A DNA stretch of 64,000 bases from Neocallimastix lanati (nom. inval.) (GCA_016946835.1 JACVTC010000008.1:968501-1032500); one strand, 5' to 3'. Shown: positions 35,218 to 49,422, numbered from the stretch's first letter. Numbers and translations: made by a program. Notes: a model not told the origin generated them from the sequence alone.

Positions 35218-35672
35218 TATATTGTATGTATATATATTTTTTATTTTTTGTTGTTATTTTTAGTATTTTTGCTTCTTTGAAAATAATAATATTTATTAAT
35301 TTGTTCGTTCGAGTATAGTACTTTTTAACAAAAATTTTAAATAGATTAATCAATTTTTTGTAATATTTTCCTGAAGAAATTTTCCAAATTTCACTTATTC
35401 TTTAAAAATTGATTATATTTACAAATATGATTAGTTTAAATTTGAAATTTGACAATAAAATAATAGATATCTTTATATATATAAATTGTATACGGTTTTA
35501 AATATTTATAAATGTTTTGGATAGACTTATCGCTTATATTAAATGATTGTTTTAAACCTTCTTAAATTTCCTTTAAATCGCAAATTGATCAAAATATAAA
35601 ATTTTTATAATTAATAAAATTTAGAAAATACTAATTTACAAATTGCACAATTTAATTTTGTTGAAATTTAAT

Positions 35673-35721
<49 letters not shown>

Positions 35722-36589
35722 TATTATATTGTAATACAAATATGATTGTAAATTAAAACTAATCTAGTTACAGAATATAGTAATTTTTATTGTTTTTCAA
35801 AATGATTTTAAAATAGAAAAGAATAAATAAAGTATTTTTTTCTTTTTAATTAAAATTAGTTTTAATATTTTGTTATGTATTTTCACTTTCAGAATTATCG
35901 CTTTTTTTTTTTTCGTTTTTTTTGTTTTTTTGTTTTTTGGTATTTATAGTAATATGTATATTACTTTTTTTTTGTTATTATTTTTTTCTTCTTATTTCAA
36001 GAATAATAGAATTTTTGATTCAATAAAAAAAAATTAGAATGAATCTTGGTATATCATTATCATAAAATAAAGTAGAATTAATAATTAAAGTTTTATTTTT
36101 CTCTAAATGAATAATTTTTCAAATGAAAAATTAAAGTGTTATATATATTATAAAATATATATTTTTATTTTTCTCTCTTTACAAAAAAATTTTTCTTTTT
36201 TTTTTACTTTTAAAAAAGTTGTTGCATATATTAAATTTATAAAAAGTGTTAAATTTTTTTTTAAAAAAAATTAAAAAAATATTAGTTGATTAATTTACGC
36301 ATGATTTGAATAAATATAAGACATAGTGAGTACGAATGTTTTTTTTTTTTTTTTTACTAAAATATGTTTATAGTACAAATTACTATAATTGAATATTTGT
36401 GAAAAAAAGACTGTTACGATCTATAAATTCACTAAATTTTTTTATTATAATTATTATTATTATTTTATTAAATATTTAAATTTCCTATAAGTTTAGTTTG
36501 GTATCGCTTTGGTTGAATTTAGACAACCTATTTTCACTTTGAAATCTCAATGGAAATAATTATTATTTCTATTACAAATGTTTGGTTTT

Positions 36590-36640
<51 letters not shown>

Positions 36641-39600
36641 TAATGTTAAACTTATATATATTTTTATATATTTTTTTTAAAATATTAACACAAATGTGTT
36701 TTATTATTGCTATTATAAATTTTAACAAATATTCTTATTTTCTATAGAATAGTTAACTGTTATATGAAAGTATTTCTTTTATTTCTTAAATGATTCCAGG
36801 TATTTTTATTCATAGTTATTATCATTAATAAGGTTTTATTATTTGTTATTAAATTTTCTCTCTTTTTTTTTTATATGTATATATATTTTTAAAGGGTTTA
36901 TCAAAAAGTTTTTAGTCTTATTCTTTTCATAAAAAAATAGAAATCTAAATAAGATTTATAATTTTTAGTATAATTATTAGTATACTTTTTTTTTTTTTTT
37001 TTTACTTATTATTATTACTATTTGTGTTATAAATATATCATTTTTAAAAACATTTGAACACTTACAATTATTAATTAGCCCAATAAATAAGTTATAACTC
37101 TGTTAATAATATACAAAGGAAAAAAGTATTAATTTTAAAATGTTCAAACAAAAAGTATATTATATTAAATTTATATTATTATTAAATTATTATAATAAAT
37201 ATTTTTATTTTTAAAATATCAGAAACAAAATATACTTTTAAATACTACGTTTATTAAAATAATATATATTATTTTATTTTTGATTTTTCTAAAATAAAAT
37301 TATTAATTTAAAATTAAACTTAAAAAAAAAAAAATAAAATAAAAAATGTCTACTACTTATAAAAGATAAAAAATTTTTAAAGTCGTTAAAATGTATTAAA
37401 TAAAATAATATATTATACTAAATAAAAATTGTTATAAAAATATTTAATTAATATTACTAATTTATCCTAAATTATAAAAAATATTTTTTTATTTTTATTT
37501 TTGTCTTTTTATTATATTTTTATTATTATTATTATTATTATTTTGTTGTTATTGTTTTTATTAGTATTTAAATAATAATACAAAATTTGATATTATTATT
37601 ATTAATCAATAGTATTATTTATCTAAATTTATTACTATAAAAATTATTATATTTAAGGTTGTATTATTACTGTTATTAATATTTATATTGATAAAAAATT
37701 TTTTGAAAATAATTTAAATAATAGTTTTTTATTTTAGAAGTTGTTTTTATATTTATGCCTTTTGTTTTCTCAGTCGTTTTTTACTTTTTCTTTTTTAAAG
37801 TTTGTTTATACTGTTTACACCAAAATTTCAATATAAAAGAATAAAAAAAATAAATCTTACTTTGCGTAAAAAAAAATTTTTTTAAAAAAAAAGTACTTTT
37901 ACAGGGTATATATACTTTTTTAAAAAAATAAAGAAAAATAATTTAAAATTATTAAATATTTTAAATTACAATTATTTATTTTATTAATGTTTATTTACTA
38001 ATTTATTTAGTTATTATTTATTTATTTACTTATTTGTTTATCGATTTGTTTATTTATTTATTTTATGCCTTTATCAATATTATTATTTATTCCAATATAT
38101 ATAAAAAAGATTTATTTTTTCATTATTATAAATATGGTATGATCAATTGAAAATATTAAAAAAATTGCAATTTTTTTATTTATTATTAATAAAATAAGTA
38201 ATAAAAATAATTAAATTTAAATATATTTTGTATATATTATTAACTTTATTATAATATATATTTTCATATATTATGATAATAATTTATTAGAATATATTTT
38301 TATATATGTTCATATATAATTTATATATTAATTAAAGTTAATATTTTATAAAATATATAGATTATAAATTAAGCTAATCTCTACAAATATATTAAGTAAT
38401 ATATTATTATTATTAAAACTATATAAAACATTACATTCTAATTATTAATTAAAACCCTTTAATTATTAATTTTTTGAATATCACATAATATTAAAAATGT
38501 CTACTTTTATTTTATGTATTTCCAAACTTTAAAAATTATAATCAGTTGATATATAATGAATATCAACATATTGTAATTTAATAGAGTATTATATATAAAT
38601 GATTAATATATATATTATTTTAATATATTTAAAATTGTTAATATATTGTACATTAATATTATTTATTTTTACATTAATATTTTATGGTATATCTGTATAT
38701 ATTTGAATATAACATCAAAATAAATAAAATAAATAAATTTATTAATATGAATATATATTTACATATGAAAAAAAAAATATATGACTCTTTTCAATTATTC
38801 CTTTTTTTTTTATTTATTTATTTATTTATATTATTAAATATAAAACTTTCTCATATTAAAATATTAATTAATATATTATAGCTATAGATTTAATACATAT
38901 ATTAATATATTTCTTATCCAAACATTTATGATAAAAATATGTTATTTATACATAAATATATGTGTATATGGATTATATAAAATAAATTAAACTGTTGAAT
39001 AACATGTGATTGAAATAAATAGAACATAAATAAGTAAAATAAATTAATTAAAAAACATTAATATATTATTAAATATATTATATACTAATTAAGATTAAAA
39101 TAATATATTATATAATTTAATATAGAAATAAACCAAATTTTTTAAATTTTTATTTTTATTTTTTTTTAAATCTTTACTTTTTTTTTTTTTTTTTTTTTTG
39201 TACTATTAATTATTTAATTATTTAATTATTTTCATCATTTTAAAAGAAAATTATTTTATGTTTCACCAATAAAATCTTTCATTCATCTATACACTCCCAG
39301 GCACCCACAGACAGAAAATCAAAGGTTCAGCAGCAGTTGAAGAATAAAACTCGTATCAAAAACTTTAAAAAATTTTTTTTATTAGTTAACATTTTTAATC
39401 ATATTCATATATTTATATATGAAAATCTAAAGGAAAGAAGCCTTAATCTTATAAATATAATTCAAAGAATGGCTAATAGCAATCATAATTTGATGAATGT
39501 TAATGATTTTATATGAAATGAAATAACTCTCAATATGGTTTTTTTTTAAAATAATAAAAATGAAAATATGAAATATTGATCAATAAAATTAAATATTGTT

Positions 39601-39944
39601 TATAAAGATGAAATAAAAAAAATTTTTTTTTCTTTTTCATTTGTCTTTAAAACTTTTAATGAAAAATTTTAAGGACTTAATTCTACTCGAAAGAATTCAA
39701 ATATATATTGATTTGATATTAGCCATGAAAATTAAAAATCGACTATTTTTACCACCAGAATTAAGATTTTTTTTTTTATTTCATATATCATATTTATAGA
39801 TTTAAAATAATCTAAGATTTAGATCTTTATTTTTTTTAAAAAAAAAAAATAAAATAAAATAAAACTTATAGCTTAACTTATGTTTCATATCAATATCAAT
39901 AAATTTTATTTAATTAACTAATTATTAATATCCTATCATATTTT

Positions 39945-39977
<33 letters not shown>

Positions 39978-40074
39978 TAAAAAAAAAGAAAAAGAAATAC
40001 CCAAATTTTTAATTTTTATGGCGAAACAATGTTTAAAAATTTTAAAAGCATTGGAATGAAAAAAAAAATATTTA
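35218..40074. other. Long AT-rich intergenic region
   Basis: Upstream region of the kinase gene (which reads leftwards) and beyond. It holds long T tracts (35680-35716, 36594-36639, 39179-39199), short ATT runs and no supported gene. Small islands with more G/C occur at 36500-36560 (GGTTG/CAACC hairpin) and 39267-39350. I see nothing else. Confidence 0.7.
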
Positions 40075-40850
40075 TTTATTCATTTATTCATTTATTTATT
40101 ATTTATTATTCTATTTATTATTTATTATTTATTATTCAATTATTAATTATTCAATTATTTATTATTCAATTATTTATTATTTATTATTTATTATTTATTA
40201 TTTATTATTTATTATTTATTATTTATTATTTATTATTTATTATTTATTATTCTATTTATTATTCTATGTATTATTTATTATTTATTATTTATTATTTATT
40301 ATTTATTATTATTTATTATTTATTATTTATTATTTTATTATTTATTATTCAATTATTTATTATTTATTATTTATTATTTATTATTTATTATTTATTATTT
40401 ATTATTTATTATTTATTATTTATTATTTATTATTTATTATTTATTATTTATTATTTATTATTTATTATTTATTATTTATTATTTATTATTCTATTTATTA
40501 TTTATTATTTATTATTAATTATTTATTATTTATTATTTATTATTTATTATTTATTATTTATTATTAATTATTTATTATTTATTATTTATTATTTACTATT
40601 TATTATTAATTATTTATTATTTATTATTTATTATTTATTATTTATTATTTATTATTTATTATTTATTATTTATTATTTATTATTTATTATTTATTATTTA
40701 TTATTTATTATTTATTATTTATTATTTATTATTTATTATTTATTATTTATTATTTATTATTTATTATTTATTATTTATTATTTATTATTTATTATTTATT
40801 ATTATTTATTATTTATTATTTATTATTATTTATTATTTATTATTTATAAA
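40075..40850. repeat. Large TTATTTA 7-bp repeat array
   Basis: About 770 bp of TTATTTA units with rare variants (TATTCTA, ATTAATT, a dropped base every 50-150 bp). It is oriented opposite to the arrays at 30-31 and 58 kb. The open frame through it reads only LLFIIYY heptads and is not a gene. Confidence 0.95.
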
Positions 40851-40859
40851 GAAGTTAGC

Positions 40860-42240
40860 ATAACTTTTAATTGTCATTTCTTTCAACTATTTCTAATTTA
40901 ATATTTGCAAATAGTTACAATAAAATTGAAATTCATCATTCCACATATATAATGCTATAATTAACACTTTTTCATCATTCATTTGTTGATTTTTTTTTAA
41001 AAAAAAAAAAAAAAAATTAATCAATGATAAGACCAATTTTCTTAAATGGATGATCCCTATTATTCAACATCAAAAAATTGAAAGAATAATAATAATAATA
41101 ATAATAAATACAGAAAAAAAAATATTTTTATTAAAAAGGTTATATCATTTAATAGAAAAAGAAATTAATAATATTATTTATTATCTATTATTTGTACATA
41201 TGTAAAGACCTATAAGTCTTTTAGTTATAGTTATTGTGAAAAGAATTCATATTCTTTATAAAATATAAAAAATTATTTTTACTTTAAGAAAAATTATATA
41301 AATAATCTAGAAGATATCAGAATAAAATTATTTAGTTACTGACAACTATTGATTATATATTATTTATTTATTATTTCTATTATTATAATAATTATCATAG
41401 TCTTTATTATTATACTTATAATTTATACTATTATTATATTTATAAATAATAAATAATAAATAATAAATAATAAATAATAAATAATAAATAATAAATAATA
41501 AATAATAAATAATAAATAATAAATAATAATTTATAATTATTATTATTATTATTACATTTATAATTCTTATTATTATTACAATTAATATTATTATTTATTA
41601 CTTATTATTGTAATTATTAATAGAATAACATAATAATAATAAACTATGTAAGAAAAAAAAATTTTTTTTTCTATTTATTCTAACCAAATTTCATTGGTGG
41701 TCATGAGGACAAGCATTTTAAAGTATTTCATTAACCACGAACTGAACCACCTAATATGCAAAAAAAACATGGCAAATTAGAAAAAAAAAAAAAAGTGAAT
41801 TGTAAACATGCATAAAATAATAATAATAATAATAGAATTCCTTTATCATTAATAGCTAATTATAATCATACAAAAGAATAATATTTCATTAACTTCTTAT
41901 CTATTTATTCTATTCTTTTAGTTTTTTTTTTTTTTTTTTTATGTTATTTATTACAGTTTTGATTATTTAAATTTTAAAATTATATCAAATAATTATTAAA
42001 AAATACATTTCTAAATAAATTATACATAAAAAAAATATTATATAAAAACTTTGTTTTTAGTTTCTTACAGAATGAGCTATGTGTTAATTTATAATCTATT
42101 TTCATTTTAATATCCTATTGAAATAACCGTTTTTCTATTTTACTGATATTTATAACTGTCTATTATTTGTTATAATATATATGTAATATTCAAAATTCAT
42201 TCTATAATTTCAAAAAATATATTTTTATACCTAATACTAT
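40860..42240. other. AT-rich intergenic with a short 7-bp array and a structured island
   Basis: AATAAAT array at 41441-41530, ATT runs, and the G/C-containing island at 41685-41760 listed separately. No protein gene seen. Confidence 0.7.
41693..41754 (+). ncRNA. Candidate small structured RNA (C/D snoRNA-like layout)
   Basis: GGTGGT (41696-41701) pairs with ACCACC (41746-41751), extendable by ATT/AAT outside one bulged base. One base inside the stem is ATGAGGA, one mismatch from the C-box consensus RTGATGA, and CTGA (a D box) touches the 3' stem strand. The order stem-C-D-stem is that of C/D snoRNAs, but 56 bases is short and no rRNA target was checked. The island stands out from about 10% GC surroundings. 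Low confidence. Confidence 0.22.
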
Positions 42241-42249
42241 CTTGAGATC

Positions 42250-42612
42250 TTTTATTTATTTATTATTTATTATTTATTATTTATTATTTTATTATTTTAT
42301 TATTTTATTATTTATTATTTATTATTTTATTATTTTATTATTTATTATTTATTATTTTATTATTTATTATTTATTATTTTATTATTTATTATTTATTATT
42401 TTATTATTTATTATTTATTATTTTATTATTTATTATTTATTATTTATTATTTATTATTTATTATTTATTATTTTATTATTTTATTATTTATTATTTATTA
42501 TTTATTATTTATTATTTATTACTTATTATTTATTATTTATTTAATTATTTACTATTTATTATTTACTATTTATTATTTATTATTTAATTATTTACTATTT
42601 ATTATATTATTT
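42250..42612. repeat. TTATTTA / TTATTTTA repeat array
   Basis: Mixture of 7-bp TTATTTA and 8-bp TTATTTTA units, about 360 bp, same orientation as the 40-kb array. No gene. Confidence 0.92.
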
Positions 42613-45600
42613 ATTATAAATTGAATATATATTATTTTTGTACTTGGTTTAATACCATGTGATATGTCATAATTTTAAATTTGATTTAATAATGTTATCT
42701 ACAACTGGTATTATTGGTATCAACATGCAAAGAACTTTTATAATTTATTTTTAATTTATATATATAATATATATTTTTAATATAAAATTTATATAATATA
42801 TTAATATATTAAAGAATTACCATATATTGCAATTGAGATAATCTCAATGAAATGGATTGTAAATTTAAACTTATGAATAAATCATTTAACCATATTTATA
42901 TTGGATAACGATTAACACATATATGTAACGTGATGGTTTAATCAGTTACTATTCATTTACTTTGATATTATTTAAATAATGTATATTATATATATAAACA
43001 CAATACATTAAATTATATATAAAATTCATTATATTTATTGGATTAATAATTAAAATTTTAAAACTTTAAAAAAAGCATACCCAATAAATTAGTATTAATA
43101 TAAAATGTATTATATATTGCAATATAGTGTTTCAATATATTAAAATTTTAAATAAAAAAAGAAATAAAATAATTCTTTAAAAACTTTAATTGTATATATA
43201 AAAAAAGGAAAAAAATTTTGATACTTAACTCTATTTTCAATTATTTTAATTTTAATTTTAATTTTAATTTTAATTATAATTTTAATTAATCCTTGATGTT
43301 TTATATTTTATTAATTTTCATATAGAATGACTGTCATACTTTATTAATATTTTTATTTATAACTATATTTTTAATTATTATTTTTAATTATTAATTATTA
43401 ATTATTAATTATTAATTATTAATTATTATTCAATTATTATTAATTATTATTCAATTGTTATTATTTAATATTTAATATTTAATATTTAATATTTAATATT
43501 TAATATTTAATATTTAATATTTAATATTTAATATTTAATATTTAATATTTAATATTTAATATTTAATATTTAATATTTAATATTTAATATTTAATATTTA
43601 ATATTTAATATTTAATATTTAATATTTAATATTTAATATTTATTAATTAATTTATTATTAATTATGAAAAAGTAATTAAAAAAATAAAATAAAATAAAAT
43701 AAAACTTATTTGTATTATAAATTATTTAAGTATTCATTACCAAAGATCATCAAAATTTATTATTTTTAGATTTGAATACCTTTTTTTTTTTATCAATATC
43801 TAAAAATTTAAACTTTTTTTTATAATAAATTATTTTATATCATTTTATGCCAAGTAAAAAAAAGGCAATAGATAACTAAATTTATAGCCTTTTTTTATTA
43901 TTATTATTATTATTTGTTTAATTTTTGCACTTCAATTTCTATTGAATCCTTTCAAAGGAAATAAATAAAAAATAAAAATAAAAATAGATGATGATGAGAA
44001 ATGTAATAAGCAATATTTTATTCTTCATATATTAATTATTAAATTTCATGGCCTTAATCTCATCTCATTCAACCAAAAAAAAATGTGACTGAATTTATGA
44101 CAGTCCGCTTCATTTCTTTTTTTTATTGGTTGTTTTAATTTTTTTTTCATCAAATTTAGTCACCATTTTTAATATTTTTTTAAGTTACAATAACTTCATA
44201 AAACATTTTTTATATAATTATATAAAAAATTTTTATATATGGATTATTCATTTTCATTTTCATTTTCATTTTCATTTTCATTTTTAATTTTTATTGCTAT
44301 TATTATTATTATTTTTTTATTTAAATAAAAAATAATCATAATTAATATAAAATAAAATAAAATAAAAAATAAAATACTATAACATAATATAAAATAAAAT
44401 AAATATAAATAAAATATAAATTAAAAAATAATAAAACATCAGGTATAAACCAATATTAAAAATTTGATAATTATAATAATTAGAAGAAAAAGAATAACAT
44501 TGATTGTTTCAATATGGATGAACTAAAAGATATATTATTTTGCTAAATTATTTTTTTTAAAAAACATTATATATATATATATACATTTTTTTTAACATAA
44601 AAATTTAAAATTACCATTCATTAATAATAATTTAAATATGCAATAATGATTCTTAAATAAAAAAGAAAGAATAAATAATTATCAAAATATAATATATAAA
44701 AAATAAAAATATATATATATAAAAAAAAAATAAATATATATATATATTGAATATTAAAAAAATCTTTGCAAATCATAAATATATTAAAAACTCCTTATTA
44801 AACATTCATGACTTCATTTTCTATAATATATATATATAATAGTTAAAAAATAATTTTTTTTTTAATTTCAAATGAAATAAAACATCTTTTTAGTCAATGG
44901 ATTTACCATATAAAAAATAAATAATAATATATTTTAATAGGATATAAACTTTTTTGTTTCTTATATTTTATTTTATTTTATTTTATTTTATTTTATTTTA
45001 TTTTATTTTATTTTATTTTATTTTATTTTATTTTATTTTATTTTATTTTATTTTATTTTATTTTATTTTATTTTATTTCATTCAATCTGTACTTTATATT
45101 CATGTTTTAACTATTTATTTTATTTTATTTTATTCAACCTGTACTTTATATTCATGTTTTAACTATTTATTTTATTTTATTTTATTTTATTTTATTTTAT
45201 TTTATTTTATTTTATTTTATTTTATTTTTACCAATATATTTCATTTTACTGTTTTATTTGTGTTTATATAGTAACTGTTTTAGATTACTAATTTATTTAT
45301 TTTGTAGAAAGTTGAATTTTACTGTCATCCAAATTAACTTGATTTCATATGATAAATGGGATGATAAATATATTTGTTTATCGGTAAAAATATTTTATTT
45401 CTATACCATTTTTTATTACTTAATATATATTATGTATAATAATATATAAAAAAAAATAACTTTTTTTTTTATTAAAGTTTATTATAATATAGATAATAAA
45501 AATAATTTTTATATAATAATATATAATTTGAAAGAAAGAGAAAACCTTATAAAAAATAATTACAAACTTTTTAAGGCGTAAACATTTAATACATGAATAA

Positions 45601-45868
45601 AGAATTTCATAATTTTGTAATTTTTTTAATTTTTTTTTTTATTTTTACATATAAAAATTTTAATTTATAATAAAAAATAAAATTAAAGTTATCCACTATA
45701 ATATGGAATAGAAGTTAAATGTTGTAGATTAGAAGAAATAAGTAATAAAATAATATTAAATATAAATAATTTATAAATAATCAATTATAATAAATACTTT
45801 TAATAATATTAATAACATTTATAATAATAATAATAATTGTTAGAATACATTAATTCATAACTTTTAAC

Positions 45869-45920
<52 letters not shown>

Positions 45921-46893
45921 TGTAATATTATTAATAATTAGTAATAAATAATAAATAATGATCAAAATGATCAAATAGTAGTAAATAAATAAATAAGTAA
46001 TAAAAAAATAAATAAATAATAAATAATAAATAAATAAATAATGAATAATAAATAAATAAATAATTAATAATAAATAAATATTAAATAATAAATAAATAAT
46101 TGTAATTTATTAATAATAAATAATGTATAATAAATAATTGTAATTAATTAATAACAAATAATGAATAAATATTGAATAAATCGATCAATCCAAAAACCAA
46201 AATATATATACATATAAGAAAATTATTAATATATATATGTATATATATGTATATATTAAGTCAATAAAAAGTCTTGCTAATAGATTTTCAAAATAGTGAA
46301 ATAAATACATTTATGGATAAATTTAGTAAATCTTTATTGTGTAAATTGAAGATATTTAAATTACTTCAAATCATTCTATTCCTACAAATATAAATTGAGT
46401 TAAAATGATTAATATTTTTTATTTAATATCTATTATTCTGATACAAATAAGATAAGATAATTTTTTAAATTACAATTAATTTTATCATTATTATAAAAAT
46501 TCATTATTTTTAAAATATACATAATTCTTTTTTTTTTTTTTTTTTTAATATGATGAGAAAATTTAAATAGAAGAAAATATATTAAAAAAAAAAAATTTGT
46601 TTATTAATTTTTTTTAATTAAAAAATTTTTTTTTATTATTTTTTTTTAAATTAAATTTTTTTGAATTTATATTTTAATTATGAATGATATTAAATATATC
46701 TATTTTTTTTTATAATCTGTCTTCTCCCCTCATTTGTTAAATAAAAAGTTAATAAATACATTACAATAATTTCTCATTGTAGTTTTTTTTTTAAAAAAAA
46801 ATTGGTTACTTTAGAAATTAATTATTGTTTTTATTAATTAATTTTTTTTTTTAAGAAAAAAATAATTAATAATAAATTAATAATTATTCAATA
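42613..46893. other. AT-rich intergenic with several distinct short-period arrays
   Basis: Arrays: TTTTAA at 43246-43285, TTAATTA (7 bp) at 43376-43430, AATATTT (7 bp) at 43466-43640, TTTTCA at 44250-44285, TTTTA (5 bp) at 44966-45078 and 45155-45230, AAT at 45868-45920, and AAATAAAT-like runs to 46160. Between the two TTTTA blocks a ~35-bp unit (CTGTACTTTATATTCATG followed by TTTTAACTATTTA) occurs twice. The island 44040-44115 has a GACTG/CAGTC-type hairpin. No supported gene. Confidence 0.75.
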
Positions 46894-48970
46894 ATGGATT
46901 AAGATTTGGAACCTGATTCCTTAATTAATACTATTGATACTCAAAATGTAGAAACAATAAATAGGTCAACAAGTCATTATAACCATAATAATAGTAATAT
47001 AAATTGTAAGAATACTATAAATTTATAATAAAGATTAACTTATTCCTGAAATATTAAACAATTATTTCTATATTGCTTTATCTTTAATCAAAAGTATACT
47101 AGATTATATTCATAAGAATAAGAAAGGAGAGAAGAGTAAAACGATATTAGAAATTATTCTTAAAAAATTAAAATTATATGATGAAGATTTTTTTAAATGT
47201 ATGCTTTATCAATACATAAATTCAGTATCTACAGCTATAACAGATTTGAAAAAAAAAAAATTAATATTGAGGGATATAGATGATGATGAGCTTATTACTG
47301 AAGATGAAAAAATTACAAACCATTTAAATATTCTATATACAGTGATAATAATAGTAATTATAAATAAATATTTGGCTATTTAATTTATGCATATTATCAT
47401 GGAAATTTAAATACTTTAGAATATTTAAATTAAGCATGACACTAATATTAATGTATGAAGTACTTCTGAAACAATACCATTATATTGTGGATGCCTTAAT
47501 GGAAAGGAATCAGTAGTAAATTATTTAATTGATCACAATTCACATGTAAGTAGAAATACATCATATTTTGCGTGAAAAAGTAGTCATAAAATATAATAAA
47601 ATTCTTAATTAAACATAGAGCCGATACAATTTGAAATAATCACAAAATGGAGAACACCATTATTTTGAGCATGTCTATTTGAACTTGAAAGTACAGTAAG
47701 TTATTTATATGAACATAGCACAGATATTAATAAAGTAATCTTTATGAATAAAACACCATTATTTTATGCATATAAAGATGGAAATAAAAATATAGTAAGA
47801 AATTTAGTTGGAATATGGGGTAGATATAAATAAAAAAAAGATATTTGTGTTACTCCATTATTAGAAGTGTGTTATAGTGGAAATAAAAATATAGACAAGT
47901 ATCTTATTTTCATTTTTTACCAACAAAGATATATAAAAAAAAAGCATTAATGATAAAACAATTAAGGTGGACATATCAACTTAATAGAATTTTTAATGAA
48001 ACAAGGTGAAGATATAAAAAGAGAAGATTATCAGGGATATACTCCCATTCTATGAAGCATACATCACTAAAAACATAGAAATGGTAAAGTTTTTAATTGA
48101 ACATCAATATTCTTTGCATATGATAATGCAAATATAGATAGACTTTTTTAATTGATCGTGATACCAATCTAAATATATATGACAAAAAAAGGTAAAACAT
48201 CAATGCTCTCTGCCTATAAATGAAAAAAAATATGATATAATAAGAATATAAACTAAAAGTGGTGAAGATATAAATAAAGAAAACATATATATAAATAATG
48301 GTTATACCTTAATAGATTATGTAATAGGAATGGTGCAATTAAGACATGGTGAAACTTTAAATTGAATATGATGCTGAAATAAAGGAGATGATGAAATAAG
48401 AAAAAAAAAATGGAGGATTTTTAAGGATTAGTAACTTATAAATACTTGTAAAATGTGGATTGGAAATGAAGCAATAGTAAAGTATTTAATTTGAACAAAG
48501 AGAGTTGATGACAATAAAAAAAAAAAGTAAGCATAAATAGAGGAGACATCATTAATGTAATATATGCCATGGCGTCAATAAAAATTTAAATGAAATATTT
48601 ATAATAACATGGTATAGATACAAATAAGGGAAATCATTTTGATAGAACAGTATTATTAATTGTTTCTGAACTTAAATATATATATATATATATAATTCAA
48701 ATATACTATATATATATAAAAGTAAATAAAAAAAAATAATAAAAAATAAAAATGAAAATGAAACAGAAAATATAATAAAAATATTTAATTAAACTAGGAA
48801 TAGATATAAAAAAAAAAAAAAACATAATGATAGAATTTTCTTGGTTATTGCCTGTACAGTTGAGAATGAAACTATAGTCGAATGTTTAATTGGAACATGG
48901 TGAAGATGCTATTAAATGAAATAAGAATGGAAAAACACCACTCTTTTAATGTTAATAAATATGGAAATTA
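46894..48970 (+). pseudogene. Dead ankyrin-repeat gene, paralogue of the 28-30 kb gene
   Basis: The N-terminal part survives as an open stretch around 47050-47380 (LYDEDFFKCMLYQYINSVS aligns with FYDNEFIKMLLYQYKYKRS in the intact gene). Ankyrin remnants follow in shifting frames: ETIPLYCGCLNGKESVVNYL near 47480, KWRTPLF-ACLFELESTVSYL near 47650, NKTPLFYAYKDGNKNIVRNL near 47755, CVTPLLEVCYSGNKNIDKYL near 47855, and a last one near 48840 (FLVIACTVENETIVECLI). Many stops and frameshifts and growing A-rich runs show long decay. No complete start-to-stop frame remains. Confidence 0.85.
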
Positions 48971-48973
48971 AAA

Positions 48974-49009
<36 letters not shown>

Positions 49010-49074
49010 TGGCGATAATTTTATGATATTCAAAAATCCTAATTTAATAATTTTTCAATCCCCATTCTAAGTGA

Positions 49075-49422
49075 AAGTATTCACAAAATATAATGAAGAT
49101 ATATTTGCAGATGGTACATTTTTATATTTCGCCAAAATTTAGTTATCAAGTGTTCATTACTAGAACATATGTTGAAAAAATAAATAGTTTTTACACTACT
49201 TCCATTTCAATATTAAAAGATAAAAAATAATCCACTTACAAAACATTATTTAAAGAAATAATAAAAAAAAAAAAAAAAAATTCAAGTAAATTTAGTAATG
49301 TTATTGTTATTTCTCCAATTAATTTTCATTGTTACTTTGAAAAAGGAATATCAAATAAAGCAAAAAAAATTTTTCCTTATATAAATATCAAATATTATAA
49401 TGAAGACTGTTCCATTTGATAA
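49075..49422 (+). pseudogene. MULE-like transposase remnant
   Basis: Reads IFADGTF, then after a one-base shift YISPKFSYQVFITRTYVEK, SFYTTSISILKDK, an in-frame TAA, TYKTLFKEI, and INFHCYFEKGISNKAKKIF. This matches the order of blocks in MULE transposase cores: D-G-T-F with the first catalytic Asp, then the F-E-K-G/A block that normally carries the second Asp just before it. Here that Asp is Tyr (CYFEK). Termini and terminal inverted repeats are not visible. The assignment is from family knowledge of the motif order; only a fragment is left. Confidence 0.55.

Noticed and set aside
44954-45271. Frame of FILFY repeats
   Set aside because: Pure translation of the TTTTA array.
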